64,000 nucleotides of DNA from Adiantum capillus-veneris (Eukaryota; Streptophyta; Polypodiopsida; Polypodiales; Pteridaceae). Numbering within the stretch: the stretch's first letter is position 1; each line of letters opens with the position of its first letter. Positions 11,869 through 24,959 of the stretch are shown in pieces. The translations under genes and the position numbers were made by a program. The notes under the pieces are model-generated. The model worked only from the letters and a program-made list of their open reading frames with translations. It was not told the DNA's origin and searched no databases. Location: the NCBI GenBank assembly GCA_014529385.2, contig CM043969.1:68413676-68477675 (forward strand). Reading direction: 5' to 3'.

Positions 11869-12478
11869 TGTTAACCCTCATGGCTCACGGACATCCTATC
11901 ACCTACAACGGACGTTCTAACCTACGGCGGACATTGTATTATTTATTTGGTAGAGTCAGGTATTGGGCTTGTCGGTCCAATAGGAAAAGGGTAAGAGTGA
12001 TCGCCGATGAGAGGCGCACTCTAACTGGAACATTCAAGGGATTAGTTGGCTAAGCATGGGCGCCCAAGTGTGAATGGGGTGAGCTCATATAAAAGTCAAA
12101 TAAACCTAAAATTCACTCATTCTCTCATTTGTGCAATAGAAGAGTGCTCTTGCTGCATCTCCATCTCCATCTTCTTCTTCTTCACCTCCTTGTGTGTGTG
12201 TGTATGTGTGTGTGTGTGAGAGAGAGAGAGAGTGTGTGTGGGCGATCGAGCATTACGAAGGCACGACGGCGATGAAGCGGTTGAGCGCGGTGTAGCGGCG
12301 TCTCCTTCTTCTTCGCAGCGAGGAATCCTCCACGAAGCAAGAATAGAGGGGTGAGTGACACACCATCGCCTTCTTTGAGCTTACTAGTTTAGGCTTGTTG
12401 TGTGCTTGGAGCCATTTGTGGCTCGCACACGGTGTATCGGCAAGTTCCTTGCATTGACACATGCGACATACGTGCACA
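11869..12478 (+). repeat. 3' LTR of the gag-protease element
   Basis: 610 bp, matches 3641-4244 with scattered substitutions and small indels. TATAAAAG recurs at about 12088. It is followed by the TSD CTTTC, which runs into a CT microsatellite. Confidence 0.85.
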
Positions 12479-14451
<1,973 letters not shown>

Positions 14452-14602
14452 ACTAGTACGGCCAGCTGCCTTCGGCGGCCTCTCTCTCTCTTTCTCTCTC
14501 CCTCGCGTGAACAGGGGCTTCTCTTAATTTTGGAGTTGAACCTTCATGTCGTAGATTTTGACACGTGTAAAGGGCTACCCCTTCTGCCATATTATGTTAG
14601 TT
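14452..14602 (-). mobile_element. Helitron 3' terminus (copy B), probable end of the Rep/helicase element
   Basis: Minus strand: GGCCGCCGAAGGC hairpin, then AGCTGGCCGTA, then CTAG at 14456-14453 followed by T. It is closely related to copy A at 1524 for about 150 bp. It lies downstream, in the coding sense, of the minus-strand Rep/helicase gene that ends at 15,723, as expected for that Helitron's 3' end. The assignment is inferred from position and orientation. Confidence 0.6.
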
Positions 14603-14658
14603 TAGATTCCACCACTTTACATTAAGGACTAAATAAAAGGTTTCTTTTAAACAATATC

Positions 14659-14744
<86 letters not shown>

Positions 14745-14865
14745 CGGAGATCGTTATGAGCTTTTACCTTTTTAAAATTGATTTTTAACTCTCACGACAC
14801 TCAATAGTCACCTTTTGGCCTTTTGAAGGCTCCTGTGAATACTTCACCTTGTTCAAAATAGGGCG

Positions 14866-14922
<57 letters not shown>

Positions 14923-15262
14923 CAAGTGAGCGCTAGGGGTGGCCTCGGTCCTCGCTCTTTGCCTCTCCAATATGTCGTGTGGGTGCAACAACTTGCCCCT
15001 AAGCCATGCTCTCTTTCTTTTTGTTCATGTAAGTGAACCTCATTGTATGTATCAAACAAAAAAAACGCCGTGGTAGGATTAAGCAATGCAGATGGGGAGG
15101 TTAGGTCTCAATATATTGGTGGAGTGTCATAACTTATGAGAAAATAGTAGTAAAAATATATCAAAAATTTGCGGTTGGAAATGCTTATGTACGATAGGAT
15201 TTCAACTTTGGATTGATGGTTTTGTTCATCGCCCTACCAAATCTAGCTCTTATGAGTGAGAC

Positions 15263-15347
<85 letters not shown>

Positions 15348-15722
15348 GGGTTACGAGTCTTGCTTGACCTTGGTGGTCATGGCTATGAGTTATTTAAAGT
15401 GATAACTAAGCCCCATTCTTGGTCACAAAAAAAAACAAGTGATAAAATCACAAGGCCTGCCAATAGATGAAACAAATTGAGAACATGGGAGGGAAACACA
15501 AATGCGCAAGGACGGAAGTCACATTGATTGAGAAAGTGATTAGCAGATTACATTACAGAATGTCGGTCCCAATGAAGGGTTGAAGAGTAGCAAAATTGCG
15601 TCTTTCCAGGATAAAGGTAGGCATAGAATATGGAAACATGGTTTGTTTTTGTGGACAGGATGAGGGAAGGGAGAGATGACGGGAAAAAGGGAGGGAGGGA
15701 GGGATGGAGGGATGTATAGGAA
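14603..15722. other. non-coding Helitron 3' region with CT/GA microsatellites
   Basis: CT tracts lie at about 14660-14741 and 14872-14919, and a GA tract at 15268-15343. Open frames here are translations of these tracts. A purine-rich stretch (GGGAGGGAGGGAGGGA-like) lies at 15690-15715, just past the end of the helicase gene. Confidence 0.75.
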
Positions 15723-18700
15723 TCATTTAGGGATGATTAGATGTGTGGATGAATGATCGGACCAAAAGCAAAAGCGTGTGCCTATGATGAACGATGCAGG
15801 GGGATTTTTAATCCAAACATGATCGAGCTTTGAGTTGTACAAAGTGGTCACATCATGAATTTGTTGTGTGTAGCCATGTGCTTGGAGCTTCTCCTCCAAG
15901 TAACGATATTGATTGTTTGTGGGCTCATTGTCTACATTAAAGTCTCCCATGATGACACTCATCCGTGTAGAATGGGATTGTTGCAGCAGGGTATAGAGTT
16001 GTGTGACCAATGCAGTTGAAGATGTGTTTGGTGATTTGTAGACGCATATGATTTCCCAATCAAGGTGTTCATGAATGGCTAATATAACTTGAATGATTTC
16101 TATTTCTGGAGCTAGAAATGTTTTTGTAGAGTGGAGCTTGATGCTAGGCTTGTAGTAGATTGAAACACCTATTTTGCTGTGGTGATGGACATGATGAAAC
16201 TTTGGTGCAAAATCATTGGAAGGATTTTTTTGCTTTGTTTCTTGGAGGCATAGAATGTCAGAACTTGTAAAATTCAAATCGTCTTTGATATGTTTGAGAT
16301 ATTTGTGACTAGAAACGATGTTCAATGATTGAATGATATGATGTGTGTCTTTGTATGCGAATGGAAATTTTGTCAAATACTCCCATTTGGCATCATTGTT
16401 GAGGCGGTCAAGCTCATCAAGCACAATTTTGTCGACTTTGATTTGGGTTGGATGAATCGGATTGAGGATGTGGAGGTTTGATGGATCTTTGATGCGGGAA
16501 AGAGCTGTGTAAACTAATCCATGTGAGTTTATTGATGTTGGATCAAAGGCTACTAGGCTCATTGTCAAGCCTTGTGACCTATGGATAGCGCGTGCATTCG
16601 CTGCTTGTATTGGAAACTGAGTTCGAGAGACAGTGTTCAATGCATTTTTACCAACTTGAAATTCTTTTGTTGTTTGAAAAATTGGTGTCCACTGAGTGCC
16701 AATGGGAATCGTATTAAGGTGTTGGTTCACATGTCGTTGTTTGCAGCCCGTTGAGGAATCAAAAAACTCTATCCATGCAATAGGACAGTTAGCTCTACTG
16801 TCCACAAGCTTCAGAATTCCATCTGCGCCATTCACAAGACCGTTGGAAATATCAATATTTCCACCACAAAGTTCGACAATCATTCCTGCTTTGAGCTCCA
16901 AGGTTGAGGACAAGCCTGCTGTGTTTTGTGGGTTATTTGGAACAACTAGGTTTTTTGAGCAAGTTTTATGGTGGTTGTCTCTTGCATGGATTATGTATGC
17001 TTTAGTAGGCAATTCCTCAAAAACAAGTCGATTATGTGAGTCTTTCAAGTTGTTGGTGAAGTATAAATGGGGTGTTGTCAATTTGTTAAAGACCTTGTTG
17101 GTATGGTTGGTATTCAAGAGCAACAAATCCTCGGTTGTGTGTTTTGCTTTGCGTATTCTATTCAGAATGGCAATGAAGTCATTATTTGATTGACGCATTG
17201 TTTTTGTGAGCTCGTGGCATTTTATATGGGTGAGCCAGAATGAAGGCGAGAGCAGTTGCAGAGAATCCTGTGGCTCGCTAAATATCCAACGATCTCGAAC
17301 CAGGCTTGCTTGACACAGGTCACCGCACAAGATGACATCTAGACCACCGAATGGCTCTATGTGGTTGTGCTTAATTGATCGCAGCCTTGTGTCTATGATA
17401 CGCAAGAGTCTATTCCCAATCAAAGATGCCTCATCAAACACAACAAGCTTGAGATTTCTATACAGTTGTGAGAGCTCGGCAAGGCTCTCAGAAGAAAGAG
17501 AAACATTTGGTTGGAAGACAATGGTCAAACGCAATGCTGAGTGAATCGTTGTCCCTCTAAGGTTGAAAGCTGCTTTTCCTGTATATGCCATTAGCAATGT
17601 TGAGGGAAGATGTACATCTAATTCAAGGGAGGCATTGTAGTGACGAATCAAGCCTTGCGCGATTGTTTGCAAAGTGAAAGTTTTTCCCGTTCCTGCACCA
17701 CCTATTAAGAAGAGATGGATTGGTTGAGTTGGTTGCAATCGCTTTCTAATCATAATGTCGTCAAAAAGGGAACGTTGCTCGATGTTCAACTTGGACACAA
17801 GTAAGTGGTACTCCTCGTTGCACAATGCCAATTTTCGAAATGTTGGTAAGGATCTTGTAGTGGGCTTGCTTGGTTGAATATCAAGTGCCAACTCATATTT
17901 GTATGACTCGCTAGGCTTAGATCTTGAGGATGACGGCAATGAAAGTGTGTTTGAGGTTGCTGCACGAAGTTCTAGCCTACAATATTTTTGACGATTGTCA
18001 TCTATAATTGCATAATTTGAGGTAAATTTGTCTTTCCAACAATCAACACTTGTCTCAAAGGTTTTCTCATTGCCAATAAATGGAAGGAACAATAAGCAAA
18101 GATCATGAAAATGCCTCTCTGCATCCTTCTCTAGAATGAAGTTAGCATACCGTATGACTCGAGGGTGCCTAGACTTGCGGGTAGAGCCACGCACGCATCG
18201 GTAGTTGCTTGCAAAATCAGCCAAACATATGTGTGCAAGGTTGTCTGGACGATGGGTGTACTTGGTGACAATATCGTCAAAGAAAATGTTAGAATCGTCA
18301 AGATTCAAAGTATTCAATGCAGCTCTTCTTTTCAACAACAATGTTCGTTGGCTTTCAAAATCTGCATTGACGAACACAAATTGTCTAGTCGCACTATGTA
18401 AAGGCAATGAAAGAGAAATGTATGTGGCTTGCTGTGATGTCATCTCTTGTGTATTGATCAAAGCACCGCCAATTTTTTTCAACCGATCCAACGTTGACAT
18501 ACTTGTCTTCTTGCAATCTTGCAATATGTGCTTGATTGTTTTGCTTGTGGTCGAATCGTTTTTAGTCATGTATGATGTGCAATATGCAGCAGCACCATGG
18601 CCATTGAATATAAATTGAATGTCAATGTTTGCATCCCATAGACTACACAACTCTTTGTTGAAATTGTTTGTGTAAATGTCTTTTGGATGTCTTTTCAAGA

Positions 18701-19320
18701 GTAGTGTTGGCTCTGTGATGTTCACCGAAAGGGACTTAATATACACTTCTTCAGTCATTCCCAAAGAGGTCAACCATTCATCATATGACACTTTTGAATC
18801 ATGTCCAAGAGCAAGCATCTGTTCGTCAATGCATTTTTTGCAGGATAACAATGCGTTTTTCTCCGTTTGTGCCACTACGATTGGATTTAGAATCATAGTT
18901 TCTCGAAGAGGGTGGACGCGGGAAACCAAACCGGCAAAAGCTTTTACGTTTTTTGCATGTTTTGCGATGGTGGTGGGATTGCACGGTTTGAAGAGACTCT
19001 TCTAACAAATTCTTGTCGGTAGCAATATGTGTGTCGATAAAATGTATTGTTTCATTATCCGGCGCTACACCAAAGAGAGGTGCATGTTTCACCCAAAGTA
19101 ATCCATGATCATGCTGACTTCCTCTATTTTGAAACTCGGTCACAAAAAAGTAATCCGTCAACTCACCAAGGATGGCATTGTTGCGTTTCAATTCCGTTTT
19201 CATTGCTTGAAATCTATGGACATAGTATCGTGCTGTTGTTACAGGATCAGAACGTACAAGTGCACGAATGAATGAGGCTTTGGTTGGGTAATCTATTTCT
19301 TTAATTTGAGGATTCAGTGT
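15723..19320 (-). pseudogene. Helitron Rep core, PIF1-like helicase and endonuclease (C-terminal part, frameshifted)
   Basis: The frame resumes at 19320 after the inserted element with RALVRSDPVTTARYY, then the HUH-type Rep motif RGSQHDHGLLW (H-D-H at 19113-19105) and FCRFGFPRPP. A one-base shift near 18905-18914 moves reading into a 1068-codon frame (from 18929). Within that frame are: the Y2 motif Y116-C-T-S-Y120-M-T-K; helicase Walker A GGAGTGKT at residues 410-417; Walker B VVFDEAS at about 496-502; CGDLCQ at about 535-540; TALSR at about 808-812; and a C-terminal endonuclease/exonuclease/phosphatase domain from about 864 with CLQETK, MGDFNVDN (994-1001) and WSDHSSTH. Family role: Rep nicks and joins single strands, the helicase unwinds, and the endonuclease is Helentron-like. 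The frameshift and the insertion make this copy non-functional. Confidence 0.85.
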
Positions 19321-19351
19321 AGGGTCAAAGCATGGTTTGGTGGTACAAAAA
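19321..19351 (+). repeat. left terminal inverted repeat
   Basis: Starts AGGGTCAAAGCATGG and continues TTTGGTGGTACAAAAA. It matches the reverse complement of 38166-38196 at 30 of 31 positions (C versus G at position 6). Confidence 0.8.
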
Positions 19352-19553
19352 GTAGTGTCCTTGACACAACATATGCTTGGTGATTCTTGTGTGTAAAAAC
19401 CATGGGCATTTTTTTGGAATTGGGGAGGGCAAATAAACTTCTTTTTTAAGTGGACGTTTTTTTAACTTTAGAAGCATGCAATCCTAAGAAGAGGTGGGGG
19501 TGACGGCGGGGCCGGGGGGTGGGGTTACGGTTGGGAGCTTTCACTCCAGCACA

Positions 19554-19682
<129 letters not shown>

Positions 19683-19714
19683 AAATGGATAGTAGCGCAG
19701 GAGATTACTGTCTT

Positions 19715-19858
19715 GGTGATGCTCAAAACCTTTCTTTCGATGACATAGAAGGTGATGCTCAGGACCTCTCTTTCAACGAGGTAGAAGGTGATGCACAGCT
19801 CCTCTCTATCGATGAGATGGAAGGTGACGCACAATTCCTCTCTTTTGATGAGGTACAA
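19715..19858 (+). repeat. four 36-bp tandem repeats coding GDAQxLSFDE-type units
   Basis: Four consecutive 12-residue units: GDAQNLSFDDIE, GDAQDLSFNEVE, GDAQLLSIDEME, GDAQFLSFDEVQ. Acidic, near the N-terminus of the transposase-like protein; function unknown. Confidence 0.85.
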
Positions 19859-20581
19859 GGTGGCCCAAGCAATGTTCAGCAGATGCACATCAATTCCATT
19901 AGCACTAGTATTCCAGCCGGTAATCAGGCTTTTCTTCGTGATTATTGGGATGCAAAGAAACGCGCATAGAGAAGCAAGGAAAGACATCCTACGTCTACTC
20001 TTGGATTATGGGAAGCCAGGTCAAGAAAGAACATTTGTGCAGCGGTGGCTCGATGTTGGCGCAAGCAAACAGTAGGGATTGCAAAGAATGAGCAGAAGGA
20101 AATATTCCGGCAACTGTTGGACCACCAAACATTTTCCTTGTTGCACCCATCAAATTTCAGCAAAGTCGAAGACACTGTTGTATCGGGTGTGCGCAACACT
20201 TTGACTCAAATCAAGGTCCCTCATTCAGCAAGTGAACTTTTTGTAAAGAGAAGCTCTTTGGCAATGATTCTGAACAATAGTACAAACTCACAATCAGTAA
20301 ACCAATCCAGAATGGCTAGTATCTTGGGGATCCATCGAAGGAATATAGCTGCAGCAAGCTCACGGCTAGAGAATAAAGATGAAGATGAAGTGTTGCCATT
20401 GAGTGCTTGTGAGAGACAATTGCCACGAGGAACCGTTATTACCAATGAAACAAGAGATTTGGTATATGCCTTTTGGACATCAGAGAGCAGAGTTTCACCC
20501 AACAAGAAAGACATATGCAAGATGAGAATTGGAATGAAAAGTGTCGTCAAACATCCTATACATCTACTCGACGAATCTCAG

Positions 20582-22161
20582 GTACCAACAACTTCTAGTA
20601 ATTGTACATCTTGTTTGGTGCTACTTAAGGCTTATTTGGTCCAGACAGTACCAAATTTGGTAGTCTGTTGTACGGCAGAGGGTGTTTACAGTACCAAAGA
20701 ATATCCATAAAGTACCAAATCCTAGCTATCGACTGCCAAAGCCTATCCATAGAGTTTAAAACCCTCTCTATAGAGTACCAAAACCTAATTATCCAGTACC
20801 AATGCCTATGTATAGAGAACCAAAAGTCTATTTACAGAGTACCAAACTCAACGGATACCACCAAAGCCTCTCTGTAGAGTACCAAATCCTATCACTATAG
20901 GACCAAGATCTATTTACAGGGTACCCCACACTTCTGATAGTACGAAAGCCTATATGTAGAGCACCAAATCATGTCTATCGAGTACCAAAGGCTATCTATG
21001 GAGTAACAAAGCACATCTGTAGAGTACCAAATCCGGTGTATCTAGTACCAAAGCATATGTATGGAGTACCAAAGCAGATCTGTAGAGTACCAAATCCGGT
21101 ATATCGAGTACAAAATCCTAGCTATCGAGTGTCAAAGCCTATCCATAGAGTTTCAAACCCTCTCGATAGAGTACCAATACCTATTTATCCAGTACCAATG
21201 CCTATGTATAGAGAACCAAAAACTATTTACAGAGTACCAAACTCATCGGATACCACCAAAGACTATCTGTAGAGTACCAAATATTCTCTGTAGAGTACCC
21301 AATTCTATCTGTAGAGTACCAAAGCCTATCACTATAGGACCAAAGTCTATTTACAGGGTACCCCACACTTCTGATAGTACCAAAGCCTATATGTAGAGTA
21401 CCAAATATTGTCTATCGAGTACCAAAGGCTATCTATAAAGTACCAAAGCACATATGTAGGGTACCAAATCCGGTATATCGAGTACCAACTCAGATCTGTA
21501 GAGTACCAAATCCTAGCGATCGAGTGCCAAAGCCTATCCATAGAGTTTCAAATCCTCTCGACAGAGTACCAAAACCTAATTATCCAGTACCAATGCCTAT
21601 GTATAGAGAACCAAAGTCTATTTACAGAGTACCAAACTCATCGGATACCCCCAAAGACTATCTGTAGAGTACCAAATCCGCTCTGAAGAGTACCAGATCC
21701 TATCTGTAGAGTACCAAAGCCTACCACTATAGGACCAAAGTCTATTTACAGGGTACCCCACACTTTTGATAGTACCAAAGCCTATATGTAGAGTACCAAA
21801 CTCATCGGATACCACCAAAGACTATCTGTAGAGTACCAAATCCTATCTGTAGAGTACCAAAGCCTATATGTAGAGTACCAAATAATATCTATAGAGTACC
21901 AAAGCCTACCGACAGTACCAAATCTACGGTACCATATTTGGAACTTTTTGGTACTGTTGAACTTGGGTGCACATCTGTCCACTATTACAGTACCAAATTT
22001 GGTACTTTTGGGTACTGTTGAACTTGGGTGCACGTCTGTCCACTATTATAGTACCATATTTGGAACTGTCGAAAGCCAGTTTTGGCACTACTGCATTAGT
22101 GAAATTTTACCAGTACCATGATGTTGGTTTTTTTCTGAATCGTTTTGTTTTTGTGCCATAG
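20582..22161 (+). repeat. intron made of TACCAAA tandem arrays with 395-bp higher-order period
   Basis: The intron begins after CAG|GTACCAAC and ends CCATAG|GTTGAG. From about 20690 to 21930 it consists of 21-22-bp units of the form AGAGTACCAAAGCCTATCT. A higher-order period of 395-396 bp repeats three times (the same GAGTGYCAAAGCCTATCC variant near 20731, 21127 and 21522). At 21940-22070 there are two copies of a 61-bp unit (GTTGAACTTGGGTGCAC...), with the perfect palindrome GTACCAAATTTGGTAC at 21990-22005. Confidence 0.85.
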
Positions 22162-23008
22162 GTTGAGCTGTACCAAAGATTCAAGAAGGCTCACCCAATA
22201 GTGGTAGTGTCTCTTAGATGCTTCGAGGCATTGAAGCCATACTTTGTACGGAAGTTGAAGGACAGAAATACTTGCTGCTGTGTGGTTCATGTGCAGATGC
22301 TCTATTTCAAAGAGGCCCTTAATCAAATGCGGCAGAACAAGTTCGGGCACCACGGGAAAGGTCACCTTTGCACTTGCTCCGTTTGTTGCAGAGGTGATGA
22401 GAGACTAACATGTTTTGCAAACCAAGCAGTGTGTCAGCACATCACCGTTATGTGGGAATCCATCATGTGCCCAAAGCCTCCAAATTGTGAATACCATGCA
22501 AAGAAATGCTTGATGGGGGACTGCTCACAATGTGGAGTATGGAGGTTGACATTTTGTCCCGATGAGATAGCATAGGAGAGCAAGGAGGTGTCTGTGAAGG
22601 TTTTCATGGAGGTTGAAACAGGACAGGTTCACGAAGGTGGGAGTGAGAAGAAGAGAAAGGACTTGATTGTGCAACGGATGAAAAGTGGGACTTTTCTTAG
22701 CCTATTTTCAGCCCATCTGATAGGCTTCATCAAGCACAACTTTGTCTTCCGCTGGCAAGCCCAACAATTCAAGGACTGTTTGCAGAATATTCCTAGCAAC
22801 GTTGTAGTATCTGTTATTGACTTTGTGGAGAATTATTCCTTTAAAGTTCAGAATGAAATTCAGTCAATGCATTGGTGGTCTACCCAAGTCACAATACTTG
22901 TGCACATCACTTATTTAAGAAATGCTACAGGTGGTACACAGAAGACGCTACACTTCTACATATCGGATGACAAGCAGCATGACACATTGTTTGTACAACA
23001 TTGTTTCT

Positions 23009-24598
23009 TGTAACATTTAATGGCCTAAAATCTTATGTGTAGCGGAAATTAGCATGAATATAGTGGGCATTTCATTAGAATAGATTCCTAATGAGAATTA
23101 CAAGAGTGCTTGGGTGGAGAGTGCAACAAAAAGCATAACACCTAGTTAGATAGCATCGACAATACTTTCAAAAGAGAGAGCAATTAAGCTATTGACAACA
23201 GTTGAGGACCGGATTTGCATGGAGCCGGTCCCCCCTCCAAAAGGCTTTGTATTATGGTTTCTCCCATCAAGAGAGACATTGTACAATACAATTCTTTGTG
23301 TTCCTTCAAGACTAGCTAGTGCAATGAAGATGGAAGCTTCATACACCAAGCAAAACACTTAATCAAACACAACTTGAATTATCCCCGTTCTCAGACCCAA
23401 GACCTCACACACCTTCGAAGATGGTGAGAGCTAGCAGGGTATGAGAGTAGATTGAGAGGAAAAAGAAGTATCTTACGAGAAAGAAGTACATATCCTCACA
23501 TAATCACTCATATTAGCATAGCTTAGCTTAGTAATTAGCTTGGTAGAGAAGATGAGCATGCATTGAAGCTTGGCTCTTGGTTGGATTTGCATCCACATGC
23601 CAAGAGAGTGTTGATGTAGGCTTCTATCTCACAAGCTTGGAGTAGGTGATGAGCTCTCCATTAAAGCTTGGGAGGAGATAGAGTATTTTCCCTTCACACA
23701 TGGTCAAGTGTGAGAGTGTGTGTGTCAATGCCAAGCAAAAATCAGCCCCCCCTCTCTCTTGGGCGAGCCCTAGCTACTAAATAAGTCTGGCCTTTGCCTC
23801 ATTGGACCTCCCCAGGTCAAGCCAATAGGAATTAAGCAGCATAAGTGATAGCCTTTAGACATGTGTCCCCCTTTCCCCTTTTGTGAGAGCTTTAGGTAAT
23901 TAAATAATTAAACTAAACTCTCATTGGACCCCTTTGCCTCCTGGCCAATAGGAATCAGGCAAGCCATGGGGCTCCTGAATGCTCATTGGACCCCTTGGGA
24001 GACTGCCCAATAGTCTTCTAGGAGACTTAATTCTCATTGGTTTCTTTTATTAAATGTTTTTAAATTAATTAAACTAGATTTACTCTAGCTTAATTCTCAT
24101 TGGTCCACTTCAAGGGTCTTCCAATAGGAATTGGGCACACCTTGTGGGCATCTGGCCTAGGGAGCTAACATGTGTCCCTCATTCCCTTTGTGTAAAGGGA
24201 GCCTGTGTGTGTGTGTGTGGCTTTCTCTCTCATCCCCTAGCTTTGGGGCTCGCCCCCTCCCATGTAGGGATGTAGAAAGACTTTTTGGGCACACACTAAG
24301 CATCCAATTTTCCCTAGGGTTGACCTTTGGACACAACCTTTGAATTTTGGAACCTTAGCATTTTGGAAGTCTTAATGGGCTGAACCTTAGGGTCTTTTTG
24401 GCCCATTGTTTCACATGGTTCTTTTGCAGATGGCCCCCCCTTTGGATCCCTATTTTCCCTCCTTTGGATCCCTACTGTGGCCGGTCTGCTAACTTAACCA
24501 ATATTCTAGCTTTTTCTCCCTTGGCACTTCCCCACATTAAATGATCAGTTTAATATGAGAAAATCATTTAGGAGAATTAGATATTGATTATTATGACA
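23009..24598 (-). repeat. 3' LTR of chromovirus copy 1
   Basis: 1590 bp. Its U3 part holds nine CCAAT/ATTGG motifs between about 23798 and 24130, arranged mostly as ATTGG...CCAATAGG pairs. The small open frame at 23146-23358 recurs unchanged in all four LTRs here and is not a gene. Confidence 0.9.
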
Positions 24599-24959
24599 TT
24601 ACCTCTCTCTTGAAATCATAGTCGTCCTCGACTATGGTGTAGAGAAGATAAAGCATATGCATGAGTCCTTTTCTTAGCGGGTAGAGGATCCCTATGTTAC
24701 CCTACGACATCATTCCATAATGGATGACTAGTCCATTTGGCGCTTGAGAGCCTGAGGCTGCCGCAAGCATGTCTGCACATTAGTCCTATCAGTCTTCCAT
24801 AGTAGAGTGACAAGCTCTACTTGGTGTTCGGGAGACGTCGTCTCCGCAAACTTGATCTAAGCATGCATACTACTTCATTTTTGTGCACAAATAAAGAAAA
24901 AGAGAGTCTTATAAGACAAAAAATTTTGTTCATTTTTTTTTAACATTTTGTACATTTGC
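24599..24959 (-). other. 3' untranslated segment and polypurine tract of chromovirus copy 1
   Basis: 361 bp between the stop codon of gag-pol and the 3' LTR. No coding potential seen. It holds the purine-rich priming tract adjacent to the LTR. Confidence 0.8.

Larger units (their letters stand above)
3641..12478 (+). mobile_element. non-autonomous Ty3/gypsy-like LTR element with gag and protease, no polymerase
   Basis: Two direct LTRs (3641-4244 and 11869-12478) start TGTTAACCCTCA/CGGCTCACGG-like and end in CA. They are flanked by the 5-bp duplication CTTTC (3636-3640 and 12479-12483). A primer binding site for tRNA-Asp follows the 5' LTR and a polypurine tract (AGGAAGGGGGG, about 11856-11866) precedes the 3' LTR. 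The single long internal frame codes Gag and a retropepsin-like domain. No RT, RNase H or integrase motifs occur in the 1.6 kb after it, so mobilisation would need a helper element. The LTRs differ visibly, so it is older than the two chromoviruses in this window. Confidence 0.85.

Noticed and set aside
17332-19005. Plus-strand frames opposite the helicase gene
   Set aside because: Shadows; the minus strand has clear helicase and Rep motifs.
20690-21930. CRISPR-like look of short regular repeats
   Set aside because: Units are contiguous variants of one sequence without unique spacers, in a plant intron, and no cas genes are present.
20668-22033. Open frames with IEYQ- or RVPN-type repeats
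   Set aside because: They are the 21-bp TACCAAA array read through in three frames, inside an intron.
23146-23358. 70-residue frame repeated identically at 30464, 42585 and 49903
   Set aside because: It lies inside each chromovirus LTR and is conserved only because the LTRs are copies; no domain.
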